Assembly: GCF_024519465.1 (NCBI RefSeq)
Contig: NZ_JALJRW010000007.1
Location: forward strand, 108,361 to 172,360
Direction of reading: 5' to 3'
From: Stenotrophomonas sp. Ste86
GTDB taxonomy: Bacteria > Pseudomonadota > Gammaproteobacteria > Xanthomonadales > Xanthomonadaceae
DNA length: 64,000 nucleotides
In this document: positions 48,990 through 58,700 of the stretch, piece after piece
How the letters are laid out: every line of letters starts with the position of its first letter
How positions within the stretch are numbered: position 1 is the stretch's first letter
Notes under the pieces: model-generated
Database searches by the model: none
The model's input: the letters and a program-made list of their open reading frames with translations, nothing else
What the model was told of the DNA's origin: nothing
Made by a program: the position numbers and the translations under genes

Positions 48990-50123
48990 ATGTCCGAGCG
49001 TTCCGTTTTCCGCGACGACCACGCCCTGTTCCGCGCGCAGGTGCGTCGCTTCATCGACAGCGACATCGCGCCGCATTACGCACAGTGGGAGCGCGATGGC
49101 ATCACCCCGCGGTCGCTGTGGCGCGCCGCGGGCGAGGCCGGCCTGCTCAACTGCCAGCTGCCCGAGCCCTACGGCCTGGGCGGCGACTACGGGCATGCCG
49201 CGTGCGTGACCGAAGAACTGGCGCGCGCCAATTACCTGGGCATCGGTTTTTCGATCCATTCGGACATGGTGGCGCCGTACCTGATGCAGTACGGCAGCGA
49301 CGCACTGCGTGATGCATGGTTGCCGGCGATGGCGCGTGGCGAGGCGATCGGCGCCATCGCCATGACCGAACCCGGCGCCGGTAGCGACCTCAAGGCGATC
49401 CGCACCCGCGCCGAGCACCAGGGCGATCATTACCTGTTGAACGGCCAGAAGACCTGGATCACCAACGGCAGCAATGCCGATGTGGTGGTGGTGGTGGCGA
49501 CCGTCGCGCCGGAGCTGGGTGCGCGCGGGTTGACGCTGTTCTGCGTGGACACTTCCTGGCCCGGCGTCACCCGTGGCGCGCCGATGCCCAAGATCGGACA
49601 GCACGCGCAGGACACCAGCGAGCTGTTCTTCGACAACGTGGTGGTGCCCGCGTCGCACCTGCTGGGTGAAGCGCAGCGCGGCTTCGATTATCTGGGTGAA
49701 CAGCTGGCGGCCGAGCGGCTGGCCATCGCGCTGCGTGCGGCGGCCTCGGCCGAAGGCATGCTGGCCGAGACGGTGGCCTACGTGCGCCAGCGCAAGGCGT
49801 TCGGGCGCTTCCTGATCGACCACCAGAACACCCGCTTCGTCCTCGCCGATGCGGCCGCCAAACTGGCGATGCTGCGCAGTTTCCTCGACCAGTGCCTGGG
49901 CGAGCAGATGCAGGGGCGGCTGGATGCCACGATGGCGGCGATGGCCAAGCTCAACGCCACCGAACTGCAGGGCACGGTGCTCGATGACCTGTTGCAGCTG
50001 CATGGCGGCTACGGCTACAGCAGCGAGTACGGCATCGGTCGCGCCTGGACGGACGCGCGCGCGCTGCGCATTTTCGGTGGCAGCAGCGAGATCCTGCGCG
50101 AGATCATCGGCCGGACGCTGTAA
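48990..50123 (+). CDS. Acyl-CoA dehydrogenase-like flavoprotein
   Basis: FAD-dependent acyl thioester dehydrogenase of 377 aa with all three domains. FAD/substrate motifs are AMTEPGAGSDL (124-134) and KTWITNGSNAD, and the C-terminal LHGGYGYSSEY...IFGGSSEILREIIG. The Glu of the YEGT motif found in medium-chain enzymes is Gly363 here; Glu242 in AAERLAIAL lies where long-chain and isovaleryl-type enzymes keep their catalytic base. It starts 4 bp after the AlgF-like stop and is the last gene of the operon, which hints that it oxidises the carrier-bound acyl group. An unrelated catabolic role cannot be excluded. Confidence 0.88.
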   Translation: MSERSVFRDDHALFRAQVRRFIDSDIAPHYAQWERDGITPRSLWRAAGEAGLLNCQLPEPYGLGGDYGHAACVTEELARANYLGIGFSIHSDMVAPYLMQYGSDALRDAWLPAMARGEAIGAIAMTEPGAGSDLKAIRTRAEHQGDHYLLNGQKTWITNGSNADVVVVVATVAPELGARGLTLFCVDTSWPGVTRGAPMPKIGQHAQDTSELFFDNVVVPASHLLGEAQRGFDYLGEQLAAERLAIALRAAASAEGMLAETVAYVRQRKAFGRFLIDHQNTRFVLADAAAKLAMLRSFLDQCLGEQMQGRLDATMAAMAKLNATELQGTVLDDLLQLHGGYGYSSEYGIGRAWTDARALRIFGGSSEILREIIGRTL

Positions 50124-50144
50124 CCCGCGTACGGCACGAACCTG

Positions 50145-50171
50145 CCGGTACCGACTGTTGGTCGGTACCGG
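50145..50171. terminator. Palindromic hairpin between convergent genes
   Basis: Perfect 11-bp stem CCGGTACCGAC/GTCGGTACCGG with a 5-nt loop, between the dehydrogenase and the DUF4434-like gene. It has no T-run. It may act as a bidirectional terminator or be a member of a dispersed repeat family; a related GTTGGTCGGTAC string occurs before pncB. Confidence 0.6.
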
Positions 50172-50179
50172 GGGACGCC

Positions 50180-51178
50180 CTACAGACCCCAGTGCCGGCG
50201 CAATGCCTTGGCCTGCGGCGTGTCCTGCGACAGCCACGGGTCCAGCGCGTACACCAGCACGTGTTCGGCACCGCTGTCGCGGGCCCAGGCCAGTTGCCGT
50301 TCGATGCGTGCGGCATCGGCGGTTTCGCCCTTGAACTGGGTGCCGTCGGTGTTCTCGCCGGGCAGTTCGCGGAACAGCTCCACGATCGCATCGAAGGCCA
50401 CGCCGCGCTGTTTCAGCATCGCCAGCAGCGGCCGCAGTTCCTGCACATTGCCCGCACCGGCCACGCCGACCCCGTCCTGCACCATCGGCCGCAATGGCAC
50501 CTGGTCGAGCAGACTGGCCCAGACCGTTTCCAGCCGTCCGCTGGTCTGCAGCCGGCTGAAATAGGTCGACACCGCGCAGTCGCCACCCTGTGCGTGCGCG
50601 GCCTGCTGCAGTCCATGCAGCCACTGCCCCAGCCATTGCACGCGCGCTGGATCGGCCCAGTGGTATTGCTCGATTTCATACGGCAGGTACCAGCCGCCGA
50701 AGGCCTGCAGACGCGCCCACGGTGCCTGTGCCAGCCACTGCTGCGCGCGCGTCAGGGTCTCGGCGAAGAACGCCTGCAGGGTGGCGTCATCGCCGCCGAT
50801 CGCCTTCCACCACGACTGCTCGAACGGCAGGCCGACCCGCACGGTGATGCCCGCTTCACCCGCAGCGGTGAACAGCATCCGCAGGCTCGCATCGGGCAGC
50901 TGCCAATCGCCCTCGGGCGCGCCATGGATGCCGGTCCATTGCAGCACCAGCTGTCTGCAGCCCAGCCGCTTTGCCAGCTGCACCGAACGCTGCCAGTCGG
51001 CCATCGTCCAGTCCAGGTGGCTGCGCCAGGGCTGCAGGAAGGTGCCATCCACCTGCGCGGGCATCGAGCAGCCGGGCAGGGTGGCCAGCATGCCGACCGC
51101 CGGGGCCAGCAGTGCGGCACGCAGCAGGCGGCGGCGCAACGGCGAGCACGGATCGGCAGGCAGGCGGGCATCGGTCAT
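50180..51178 (-). CDS. DUF4434-like lipoprotein, putative glycoside hydrolase fold
   Basis: Predicted envelope lipoprotein of 332 aa. The N terminus has a twin-arginine-like RRRLLRAALLAPAVGML followed by lipobox LPGC (Cys37). The mature part looks like a TIM barrel: GTFLQPWRSHLDWTMADWQ at its start, then LVLQWTGIHG, FGGWYLPYEIEQYHW and a C-terminal LVYALDPWLSQD. Acidic residues in WYLPYEIE could be catalytic. It is convergent with the polysaccharide operon and may trim or degrade the glycan, but no activity can be assigned from sequence alone. Confidence 0.7.
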   Translation of the reverse strand: MTDARLPADPCSPLRRRLLRAALLAPAVGMLATLPGCSMPAQVDGTFLQPWRSHLDWTMADWQRSVQLAKRLGCRQLVLQWTGIHGAPEGDWQLPDASLRMLFTAAGEAGITVRVGLPFEQSWWKAIGGDDATLQAFFAETLTRAQQWLAQAPWARLQAFGGWYLPYEIEQYHWADPARVQWLGQWLHGLQQAAHAQGGDCAVSTYFSRLQTSGRLETVWASLLDQVPLRPMVQDGVGVAGAGNVQELRPLLAMLKQRGVAFDAIVELFRELPGENTDGTQFKGETADAARIERQLAWARDSGAEHVLVYALDPWLSQDTPQAKALRRHWGL

Positions 51179-51242
51179 GCCCCATCATCCCAGAGCCGCG
51201 TTGCGGAGGGGTGAACCGCCGCGCGCCGCGGCGGCGCCGCAG

Positions 51243-52559
<1,317 letters not shown>

Positions 52560-52589
52560 GGGGGAATCTCGTGACGATAAGGCGTCATA

Positions 52590-52694
52590 ACCAACGGTCG
52601 TGACCTACCGGAAAGCAAACGGCCGCGCAGTGCGCGCCTGTGTCATGACCAACGGTCATGACCTACCCAAATGCAAACGGCCGCGCAGTGCGCG
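52590..52694. repeat. Two 47-bp direct repeats at 58-bp spacing
   Basis: The unit beginning ACCAACGGTC and ending GCAGTGCGCG occurs at 52590-52636 and again at 52648-52694 with only a few differences. Each contains an arm pair around CCGCGC-AGT-GCGCG. The second copy keeps the full stem and forms the ettA terminator; the first has lost the distal arm. This looks like a local duplication of a terminator/REP unit. Confidence 0.7.
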
Positions 52695-52701
52695 GCCGTT
52701 T
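52675..52701 (-). terminator. ettA terminator
   Basis: Perfect 12-bp stem AAACGGCCGCGC/GCGCGGCCGTTT with a 3-nt loop, ten bases beyond the ettA stop on the minus strand and followed there by GCATTT. It is GC-rich, with only a short T-tract from the end of the stem. Confidence 0.75.
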
Positions 52702-52710
52702 CTCGTTCCG

Positions 52711-54375
52711 TTACTTCAGCGCCTTGAAGCGCAGGCGCTTGGGCGCGGCGTCGTCGCCCATGCGGCGGCGCTTGTCTTCTTCGTACTCGCGGTAGTTGCC
52801 TTGGAAGAACTCCACGTGCGAGTCGCCTTCGAAGGCCAGGATGTGGGTCGCGATGCGATCCAGGAACCAGCGGTCATGCGAAATGACGAAGGTGTTGCCC
52901 GGGAACTCCAGCAGCGCATCTTCCAGCGCACGCAGGGTTTCGATGTCCAGATCGTTGGACGGTTCATCGAGCAGCAGCACGTTGCCACCCTGCAGCAGGG
53001 TCTTGGCCATGTGCAGGCGGCCACGCTCACCACCGGACAGCGAACCGACCAGCTTCTGCTGGTCCTGGCCCTTGAAGTTGAAGCGGCCGATGTAGGCGCG
53101 CGACTGGATCTCCACGCCATTGATGTTGAGGATGTCCAGGCCGCCGGCGATTTCCTGGAAGACGTTGTGGTTGCCCTCCAGCGCGTCGCGGCTCTGGTCC
53201 ACATAGGACAGCTTCACGGTCGGGCCGACCACGATCTCGCCGGTATCGGGCTTTTCCTGGCCGGTGATCATCTTGAACAGGGTCGACTTACCGGCACCGT
53301 TGGGGCCGATGATGCCCACGATCGCGCCACCGGGCACCAGGAAGTTCAGGTCGTCGAACAGCAGGCGATCGCCGAACTTCTTGGAGACGTTCTTGAATTC
53401 CATCACCGCATTGCCCAGGCGCTCGCCCGGCGGGATGAAGATTTCATTGGTCTCGTTGCGCTTCTGGTAATCCACCGACTGCAGTTCTTCCAGGCGGGCC
53501 AGACGGGCCTTGCCCTTGGTACGGCCGCCCTTGGCATTCTGGCGCGACCATTCCAGTTCCTTCTGGATCGCCTTCTGGCGGGACTTTTCCTGGTTGTCTT
53601 CCTGTCGCAGGCGGTCGTCCTTCTGGGTCAGCCAGTCGGTGTAGTTGCCCTTCCACGGAATGCCGCGGCCGCGGTCCAGTTCCAGGATCCACTCGGCGGC
53701 GTTGTCCAGGAAGTAGCGATCATGGGTGACGGCCACGACGGTGCCGGTGTAGCGCGCCAGGAACTGTTCCAGCCATTCCACGGACTCGGCGTCCAGATGG
53801 TTGGTCGGTTCGTCGAGCAGCAGCATGTCCGGCTTCTGCAGCAGCAGGCGGCACAGCGCCACGCGGCGCTTTTCACCGCCGGACAGGGTGCCCACGACGG
53901 CCTCCCACGGCGGCAGGCGCAGGGCATCGGCCGCCACGTCCAGCTGGTTTTCCAGGGTGTGCGCATCGCCGGCGGCCAGGATCGCCTCCAGGCGCTCCTG
54001 TTCCTTGGCCAGCTTGTCGAAGTCGGCGCCTTCCTCGGCATAGGCCAGGTAGACGGCGTCCAGCTGGGCCTGGGCCTGCAGCACTTCGCCGACGCCTTCC
54101 TCGACCGCTTCACGCACGGTCTTGGTCGGGTCCAGCTCCGGTTCCTGGGCCAGGTAACCGACCTTGATGCCGGCCTGCGGGCGAGCTTCGCCCTCGAAGT
54201 CGGTGTCCACGCCGGCCATGATCTTCAGCACCGTGGACTTGCCGGAGCCGTTCAGGCCCAGCAGGCCGATCTTGGCACCCGGGAAGAACGACAGCGAGAT
54301 GTCCTTGATGATCTGCCGCTTGGGCGGGACCACCTTGCTGACGCGGTTCATGGTGTAGATGTATTGCGAGGACAT
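52711..54375 (-). CDS. ettA: EttA, energy-dependent translational throttle (ABC-F ATPase)
   Basis: Ribosome-associated ABC-F protein that gates the first elongation step according to ATP/ADP level, binding the E site. The 554-aa product has two nucleotide-binding domains: Walker A GLNGSGKST (about 40-48) with signature LSGGEKRR, and GPNGAGKST (about 350-358) with signature LSGGERGR. A linker helix region (KGGRTKGKARLARLEEL) lies between them, and there is an arm-type insertion in domain 1 near residues 95-135. No membrane segments are present. Length equals the E. coli protein (555 aa). Confidence 0.96.
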   Translation of the reverse strand: MSSQYIYTMNRVSKVVPPKRQIIKDISLSFFPGAKIGLLGLNGSGKSTVLKIMAGVDTDFEGEARPQAGIKVGYLAQEPELDPTKTVREAVEEGVGEVLQAQAQLDAVYLAYAEEGADFDKLAKEQERLEAILAAGDAHTLENQLDVAADALRLPPWEAVVGTLSGGEKRRVALCRLLLQKPDMLLLDEPTNHLDAESVEWLEQFLARYTGTVVAVTHDRYFLDNAAEWILELDRGRGIPWKGNYTDWLTQKDDRLRQEDNQEKSRQKAIQKELEWSRQNAKGGRTKGKARLARLEELQSVDYQKRNETNEIFIPPGERLGNAVMEFKNVSKKFGDRLLFDDLNFLVPGGAIVGIIGPNGAGKSTLFKMITGQEKPDTGEIVVGPTVKLSYVDQSRDALEGNHNVFQEIAGGLDILNINGVEIQSRAYIGRFNFKGQDQQKLVGSLSGGERGRLHMAKTLLQGGNVLLLDEPSNDLDIETLRALEDALLEFPGNTFVISHDRWFLDRIATHILAFEGDSHVEFFQGNYREYEEDKRRRMGDDAAPKRLRFKALK

Positions 54376-54448
54376 GAGGTCTCCGAAGGCGCAACCCTGC
54401 GCCCGTTCCGAGCGGAACAGGAACAGATGGATAAAAGGGGTACCCCCG

Positions 54449-54454
54449 ATTATA
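54449..54454 (-). promoter_or_regulatory. ettA promoter -10 element
   Basis: A perfect TATAAT on the minus strand lies about 75 bp upstream of the ettA start. No clear -35 was found at standard spacing. Confidence 0.5.
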
Positions 54455-54533
54455 GCCGGAAGCGATGACAGCCGCCGGTGGCCCCATGGGGCGGGGCTTG
54501 CCGCCGCCTGAATGGGCGGTCAAACGGCATGAA

Positions 54534-54550
54534 CTGGAAACCGTTTCCAG
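54534..54550. promoter_or_regulatory. Palindromic operator candidate between ettA and the RcnB-like gene
   Basis: CTGGAAAC-C-GTTTCCAG has perfect 8-bp arms around one base and lies 62 bp before the RcnB-like ATG. A partial repeat (GAGACCGTTCAG) follows it. The form suits a dimeric repressor or activator; the regulator is unknown. Confidence 0.4.
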
Positions 54551-54612
54551 CCGGAGACCGTTCAGATGACCTGCGCATGATGGAGCCATCAATCCACCAA
54601 GCGAGGCCAATC

Positions 54613-55095
54613 ATGAGCATCAATCGATTTGTGGTCGGGGCCGTCGCCTCGCTGCTTGCCCTGGGTGCAGTGGCCCCGGCCTTCGCCGACGACGACCATC
54701 GTGGCCGTGGGCATGACCGCCACGACCGTCATGACGATCGCCGTTACGACCGTCATGACCGTCATGACCGTCATGATCGCCGCGACTGGCGCGATGACCG
54801 CCGCGAGGCGCGGCATGATCGCCGCTACTACGACAACCGCGGCCACTACCGCCCGGCGCCGCCGCCGCCGCGCGTGGTCTATCGTCCGGGACCCGGTCGC
54901 GGCTATGGGTGGGCGCGCGGTCACCGCTACAACGAGTACTACCGTGGCCCGGTCTACGTGGTCAACGACTACAACCGCTACTCGGTCCGTCGCCCGCCGT
55001 ATGGCCACCACTGGATCCGCGATGACCGCGGCAACCTGCTGCTGGTCGCCATCGCTACCGGCATCATCGCCGACTACGTGATCAACAGCCGATAA
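54613..55095 (+). CDS. RcnB-like His/Arg-rich periplasmic protein
   Basis: Small secreted protein of 160 aa. It has a signal peptide (about 1-25, APAFAD), a highly charged DRHDRH-rich stretch (about 26-75), a Pro-rich linker and a conserved C-terminal RcnB-type domain (about 105-160: RYNEYYRGPVYVVNDY, RRPPYGHHWIRDD, NLLLVAIATGIIADYV). E. coli RcnB modulates nickel and cobalt efflux; many relatives are uncharacterised. The His/Asp-rich repeat could bind metal. The ATG at 54613 gives the signal peptide directly. Confidence 0.75.
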   Translation: MSINRFVVGAVASLLALGAVAPAFADDDHRGRGHDRHDRHDDRRYDRHDRHDRHDRRDWRDDRREARHDRRYYDNRGHYRPAPPPPRVVYRPGPGRGYGWARGHRYNEYYRGPVYVVNDYNRYSVRRPPYGHHWIRDDRGNLLLVAIATGIIADYVINSR

Positions 55096-55247
55096 GCCGG
55101 CAGGTTTTGGCACCCCATGCGGCGCCCTTCGGGGCGCCGTATGTCGTTCTGGTATCGCGTGGCATGGCTTGGAAAAGGTTCTTCTTCGATGCGCTTTTCG
55201 TGCGCGTGCATGCGCGTGGCGTGCGTTGAACGTTTTCAGACGCGGCC

Positions 55248-55573
55248 GTCGGTGAGTCGGGCGCTGGGCCCCCATGCCCTTTCCGGCGAATGTCCCCGGT
55301 GTCGGCCTGCGGCCGCCTCCTCCTTTGTTTCTTCGGCATCCTGCGACTTGCCGAGCATGGCTCGGCACTACCGGCCTCCTCCAAGGGCATGGGGGCCCAG
55401 CGCCCGACCCACCGAACAGCGCCAGATAAGCCTGGCCTCTACCTGCGCACCGCAAGCCGAGCCCCGTAGCGGCCGTTAGGCTCCTGGGCAAAATAAAGGA
55501 GGAGGCCGCAACGCGGCCGGGGACATTTGCGCCAGGGGCCTACCGGCCGCTACGGGGCCCTCACGCGCGCGAC
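55248..55573. repeat. Composite long-palindrome intergenic repeat, copy A
   Basis: First hairpin: left arm 55251-55281 (GGTGAGTCGGGCGCTGGGCC...) pairs with right arm 55383-55413 with one mismatch in 31, around a 101-nt loop. Second hairpin: 55461-55490 pairs with 55528-55558 (GCCCCGTAGCGGCCG... / ...CGGCCGCTACGGGGC) with few mismatches. The loops of both contain related sequence in opposite orientation (GGCGAATGTCCCCGG and CCGGGGACATTTGCG). The right flank CCTCACGCGCGCGAC is shared with copy B. Confidence 0.8.
55346..55371 (-). repeat. SMAG-like GTAG hairpin inside copy A
   Basis: On the minus strand GTAG is followed by stem GCCGAGC/GCTCGGC with a 3-nt loop, the same form as the element at 1189. 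Copy B lacks it, so it appears inserted into the loop of the larger palindrome. Confidence 0.65.
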
Positions 55574-55678
55574 ACTCCCGATCGGAGACGCCACCAGATC
55601 CACAGGGCGCCTGGACTGCCGGAGCATCCAAAGCCGCGCACCCTCGGCTGCGGTCCCTGGAACGCGACACTCCCTGCA

Positions 55679-55722
55679 TTAAAAAAAAGAACAAAAAAAA
55701 GGCGCGCCCGCAGGCGCGCCCT
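55679..55722 (-). terminator. Autotransporter gene terminator
   Basis: On the minus strand an 8-bp stem GGCGCGCC/GGCGCGCC with a 4-nt loop is followed by a T-rich run of about 20 bases (eight T, GTTC, eight T). It lies about 50 bp past the autotransporter stop. Confidence 0.9.
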
Positions 55723-55770
55723 TCCCTGGCTGCGCCGGCCATTGGCCGGCACACCCGCTTCCCGCTCACG

Positions 55771-58700
55771 TCAGAAGCCGACCGACCAGTCCAGCTGGGC
55801 ACCAATGTCGCGCTGGCCATCCCCATCGCGCCCCTGCACCTGCAGCGACACGCGGCTGTTGGCGGTCGGGCTGACCGCCACCCCGAGCTGGGCCAGCACA
55901 CTGCTGCGTGCCAGCGGTGCACCGGTGATGGCGAAGTCCTGCGTGCCTGCCACGAAGCGGGCGGTCGCGGTCGGCAGGCGGTCGCCGTCGGCGTACTGCC
56001 AGCCCACGCGTGCAGTCAGCACGGCCTTGTCCTGCAGGCCACCGCTGATGTCCCAGTCGGCCTTCAACGCTGCCAGACCGGTACGGTAACGGCTATCGGA
56101 AGAGGCGATCCGCAGCGCGCTATGGCCACCGTGTTCCTGGCTGCCATCGCTTTCCAGACGCACCTGGGCCAGCTCGATTTCCGGCGTCAGCTGCAAACGC
56201 GGTCCGCCGAACGTCCAACCGGCACGCACGAAAGCAGTAGTGGCAGTGGCATCTTCGCGGGCCGACAGCGTCTCGGCGAACGTCGTGCCGATCTGGGCCG
56301 TGCGGGTGCTGTCGGTGCGGTAGTCCGCGCGGGTCACCCCGCCGCGCAGGCGCAGCCCCAGCCAGCCATAGTCGGCGTAGACGCCGTACTCGGTCGCATC
56401 GGTCCCGGCGCGTGCGTCGCGCTCGCGCAGGCGGGTGTCCAGCTGCTGCTGGCCGGCGGCCACGCCGAGCTCCAGCGACTCGCCCACCTGCCAACCGGCA
56501 CCGGCCATCAGCCCGTGCTGCTGCGCGCGCGTGCCGACATTGGCGGCAGTGGCGTCAGTGCGCCGTTGCCCGCCATTGCCGGCCAGCCACACGCGCACGC
56601 CCGGTGCGATGCCGCCGCTGATCGCGCGGCCATCCAGGTGGCGGTCGATGCCGTCGTGCAGGAAGCGGTTCTGCAGCAGCGTGCCGCGGTTGGCCGCATG
56701 CACTTCACCGCTGAGGCTGTCGAAGGCCGGCACCACCTGCGGCACTTCCAGGCGCACCACTGCGTCATAGACCGCGTTGCCGGTACCCAGCGCTTCCACG
56801 GCGCCGGCCACCGCCTTCTGGTTGTCGTTGACCACCACGTCCGGGAACGTCAGCTGCACGTCCGGCATCGATACGTCGTTGCGCGCCATCGTCAGGTAGA
56901 CGTTGTTGGCGTCGTAAGCCAAGCTCGGATCGAGGAAGGCGAAGTTGCTGCTCACCCCGGCGAAGGTGCCCTGCACGCCGTCACCGGCGCTCAACACGGT
57001 GTAGCGTGTGGACACCTTCCAGTCGCCGGCCGCAGCCACCGCCACGGTGCCCGCACCACCCAGCGTGGCCACGCCCGCCACGTCCACGCGGTCGCTGCTG
57101 CCGTCGGCGGCGACATCGACGCGATAGGTCGCGCTCGGGTCGAACACCAGATCGCCGGTAACCGTCAGCCGGCCCACGCCCATGTTCGGGCCCGGGTCCA
57201 GCGTGCTGCCCGAGCGCAGGTGCACGTTGCCCACCCGGCCACTGCCGGCCAGGTACGCCGCGTTGTCCAGGTTCACCTGGCCGCCGAGCGCGCCGTCCAC
57301 CATCAGGCGGCCGCCATCCACCACCGTTGTGCCGGCGAAGGCACTGCTGTCCCCGCTCAGGGTCAGCCAATGGCGCCCCTGCGCGAAGGTGCCGGTGCCG
57401 CTCAGTTGCCCGGCGTACTGCAGCACGCGGGTGGTGTCGATCTGGAACGTGCCGGCACTGCCGATGGCGATGTTGCCGGTGGGCAGGGCATTGCCGGTGG
57501 CCAGCACGCGGCCGTCGTCAATGCGGGTGGCGCCGCTGTAGGCGCTGCCCGCCATCACCAGCTCGCCGCCATCGGTCTTGACCAGCACGCCACCGGCGCT
57601 GGCACGCACGTTGCCGGCCAACGTGGCACGGCTGCCGGTGCCGACGGACACGGCCACTTCGCCGCGCAGCTGCACGCTGTTGTCCAGCGCCACCGCATCA
57701 CCCAGTTCCAGTCGCGTGGCATCGTCCAGGGTCACCAGGCCGGTGCCCAGCGCCTTGCTGCCATAGACCGCCAGGGTCCCCGCATCGACCACCGTGCCGC
57801 CGCTCCAGCCACTGCTGTCCACGCTCATGGTGAGGCTGCCGGCCCCGGTCTTGCGCAGCTGGCCGTTGCCACTGACGGCACGCTGCATGAGCACATTGTT
57901 GACCGTCTCCATGGTCGAATCGGCTGCCAGCAGCACGTTGCTGTCCACGCGCAGCACGTTGTTGGCACGCAGCGTGCCGCCGCCCAGTTCGAGGGTGCCG
58001 GTGCCATTGCCGGTGGTGATGCTGGCCGGCAGTGCGCCGCCGACTGCGAGCACCGCCTGCGGGCCGACTACCAGGGTGCCGACGCCCAACGCGTTGCTGC
58101 CCAGCAGGATGTTGCCGCGCACGGTTGCCGTGGCGCCATCGGCGATATCCACGCGTCCCCAGCCATTCACGCCAATCCGCAGCGACGCGGCGTCCAGGCG
58201 CGAGCCCGTGCCGGTCACCGAGGCGGTGCCGACGCCGCTGGCGGCCAGGCCGAACGTGGTGGCGTCCAGGCTGACCGCGCCGCCGTTGGAGACGTCGATC
58301 GCACCGATGCCCGCGTTGCCGATCACCGCGACGCTGCCGGTCTGGACAAAGCGCGCGTCGGTGCCGGAGACCCGCAGGTCGCCGCGCGAGCGGTCGCTCG
58401 CCGAGCGCGCCTGGTTGCCGATGTACAACGCGCCGCGCACTTCTACGCTGGCACCGTCCTCGACCTTCACCGTGCCTTTACCGAGCTGGCCGATGTAGAG
58501 CACGTCGGTGTTCACCCACCGGCTGCCGGTGCCGGAGATCTCGGCCAGGCCCACGCCGGTATCGGTGTTGCCGACGTAGCCGGCGAGGCTGGTCATCTGC
58601 GCCCCATCGAGGATGCGCACCGTGCCGTTGCCCTGGTTGCCCAGCAGCAGGTTGCGATCGGTGCGGAACAGCGACTGCGCGCCGCTGACGTTGACCGTGC

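Larger units (their letters stand above)
55096..55770. other. Long intergenic region with palindromic repeats, no gene seen
   Basis: About 675 bp between the RcnB-like gene and the convergent autotransporter. It holds a composite palindromic repeat (55248-55573), a SMAG-like hairpin inside it, and the autotransporter terminator. Reading frames here are Arg/Pro/Ala-rich and overlap the palindromes, so none is called. Confidence 0.6.

Noticed and set aside
34418..50123. Alginate biosynthesis locus
   Set aside because: Only acetylation-type relatives occur; algD, alg8, alg44, algE, algG, algK and algL are absent, and the synthase is of NfrB type.
55680..55700. A-rich tract as a foreign low-GC insertion
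   Set aside because: It reads as the T-tract of an intrinsic terminator on the minus strand, preceded by a matching stem.
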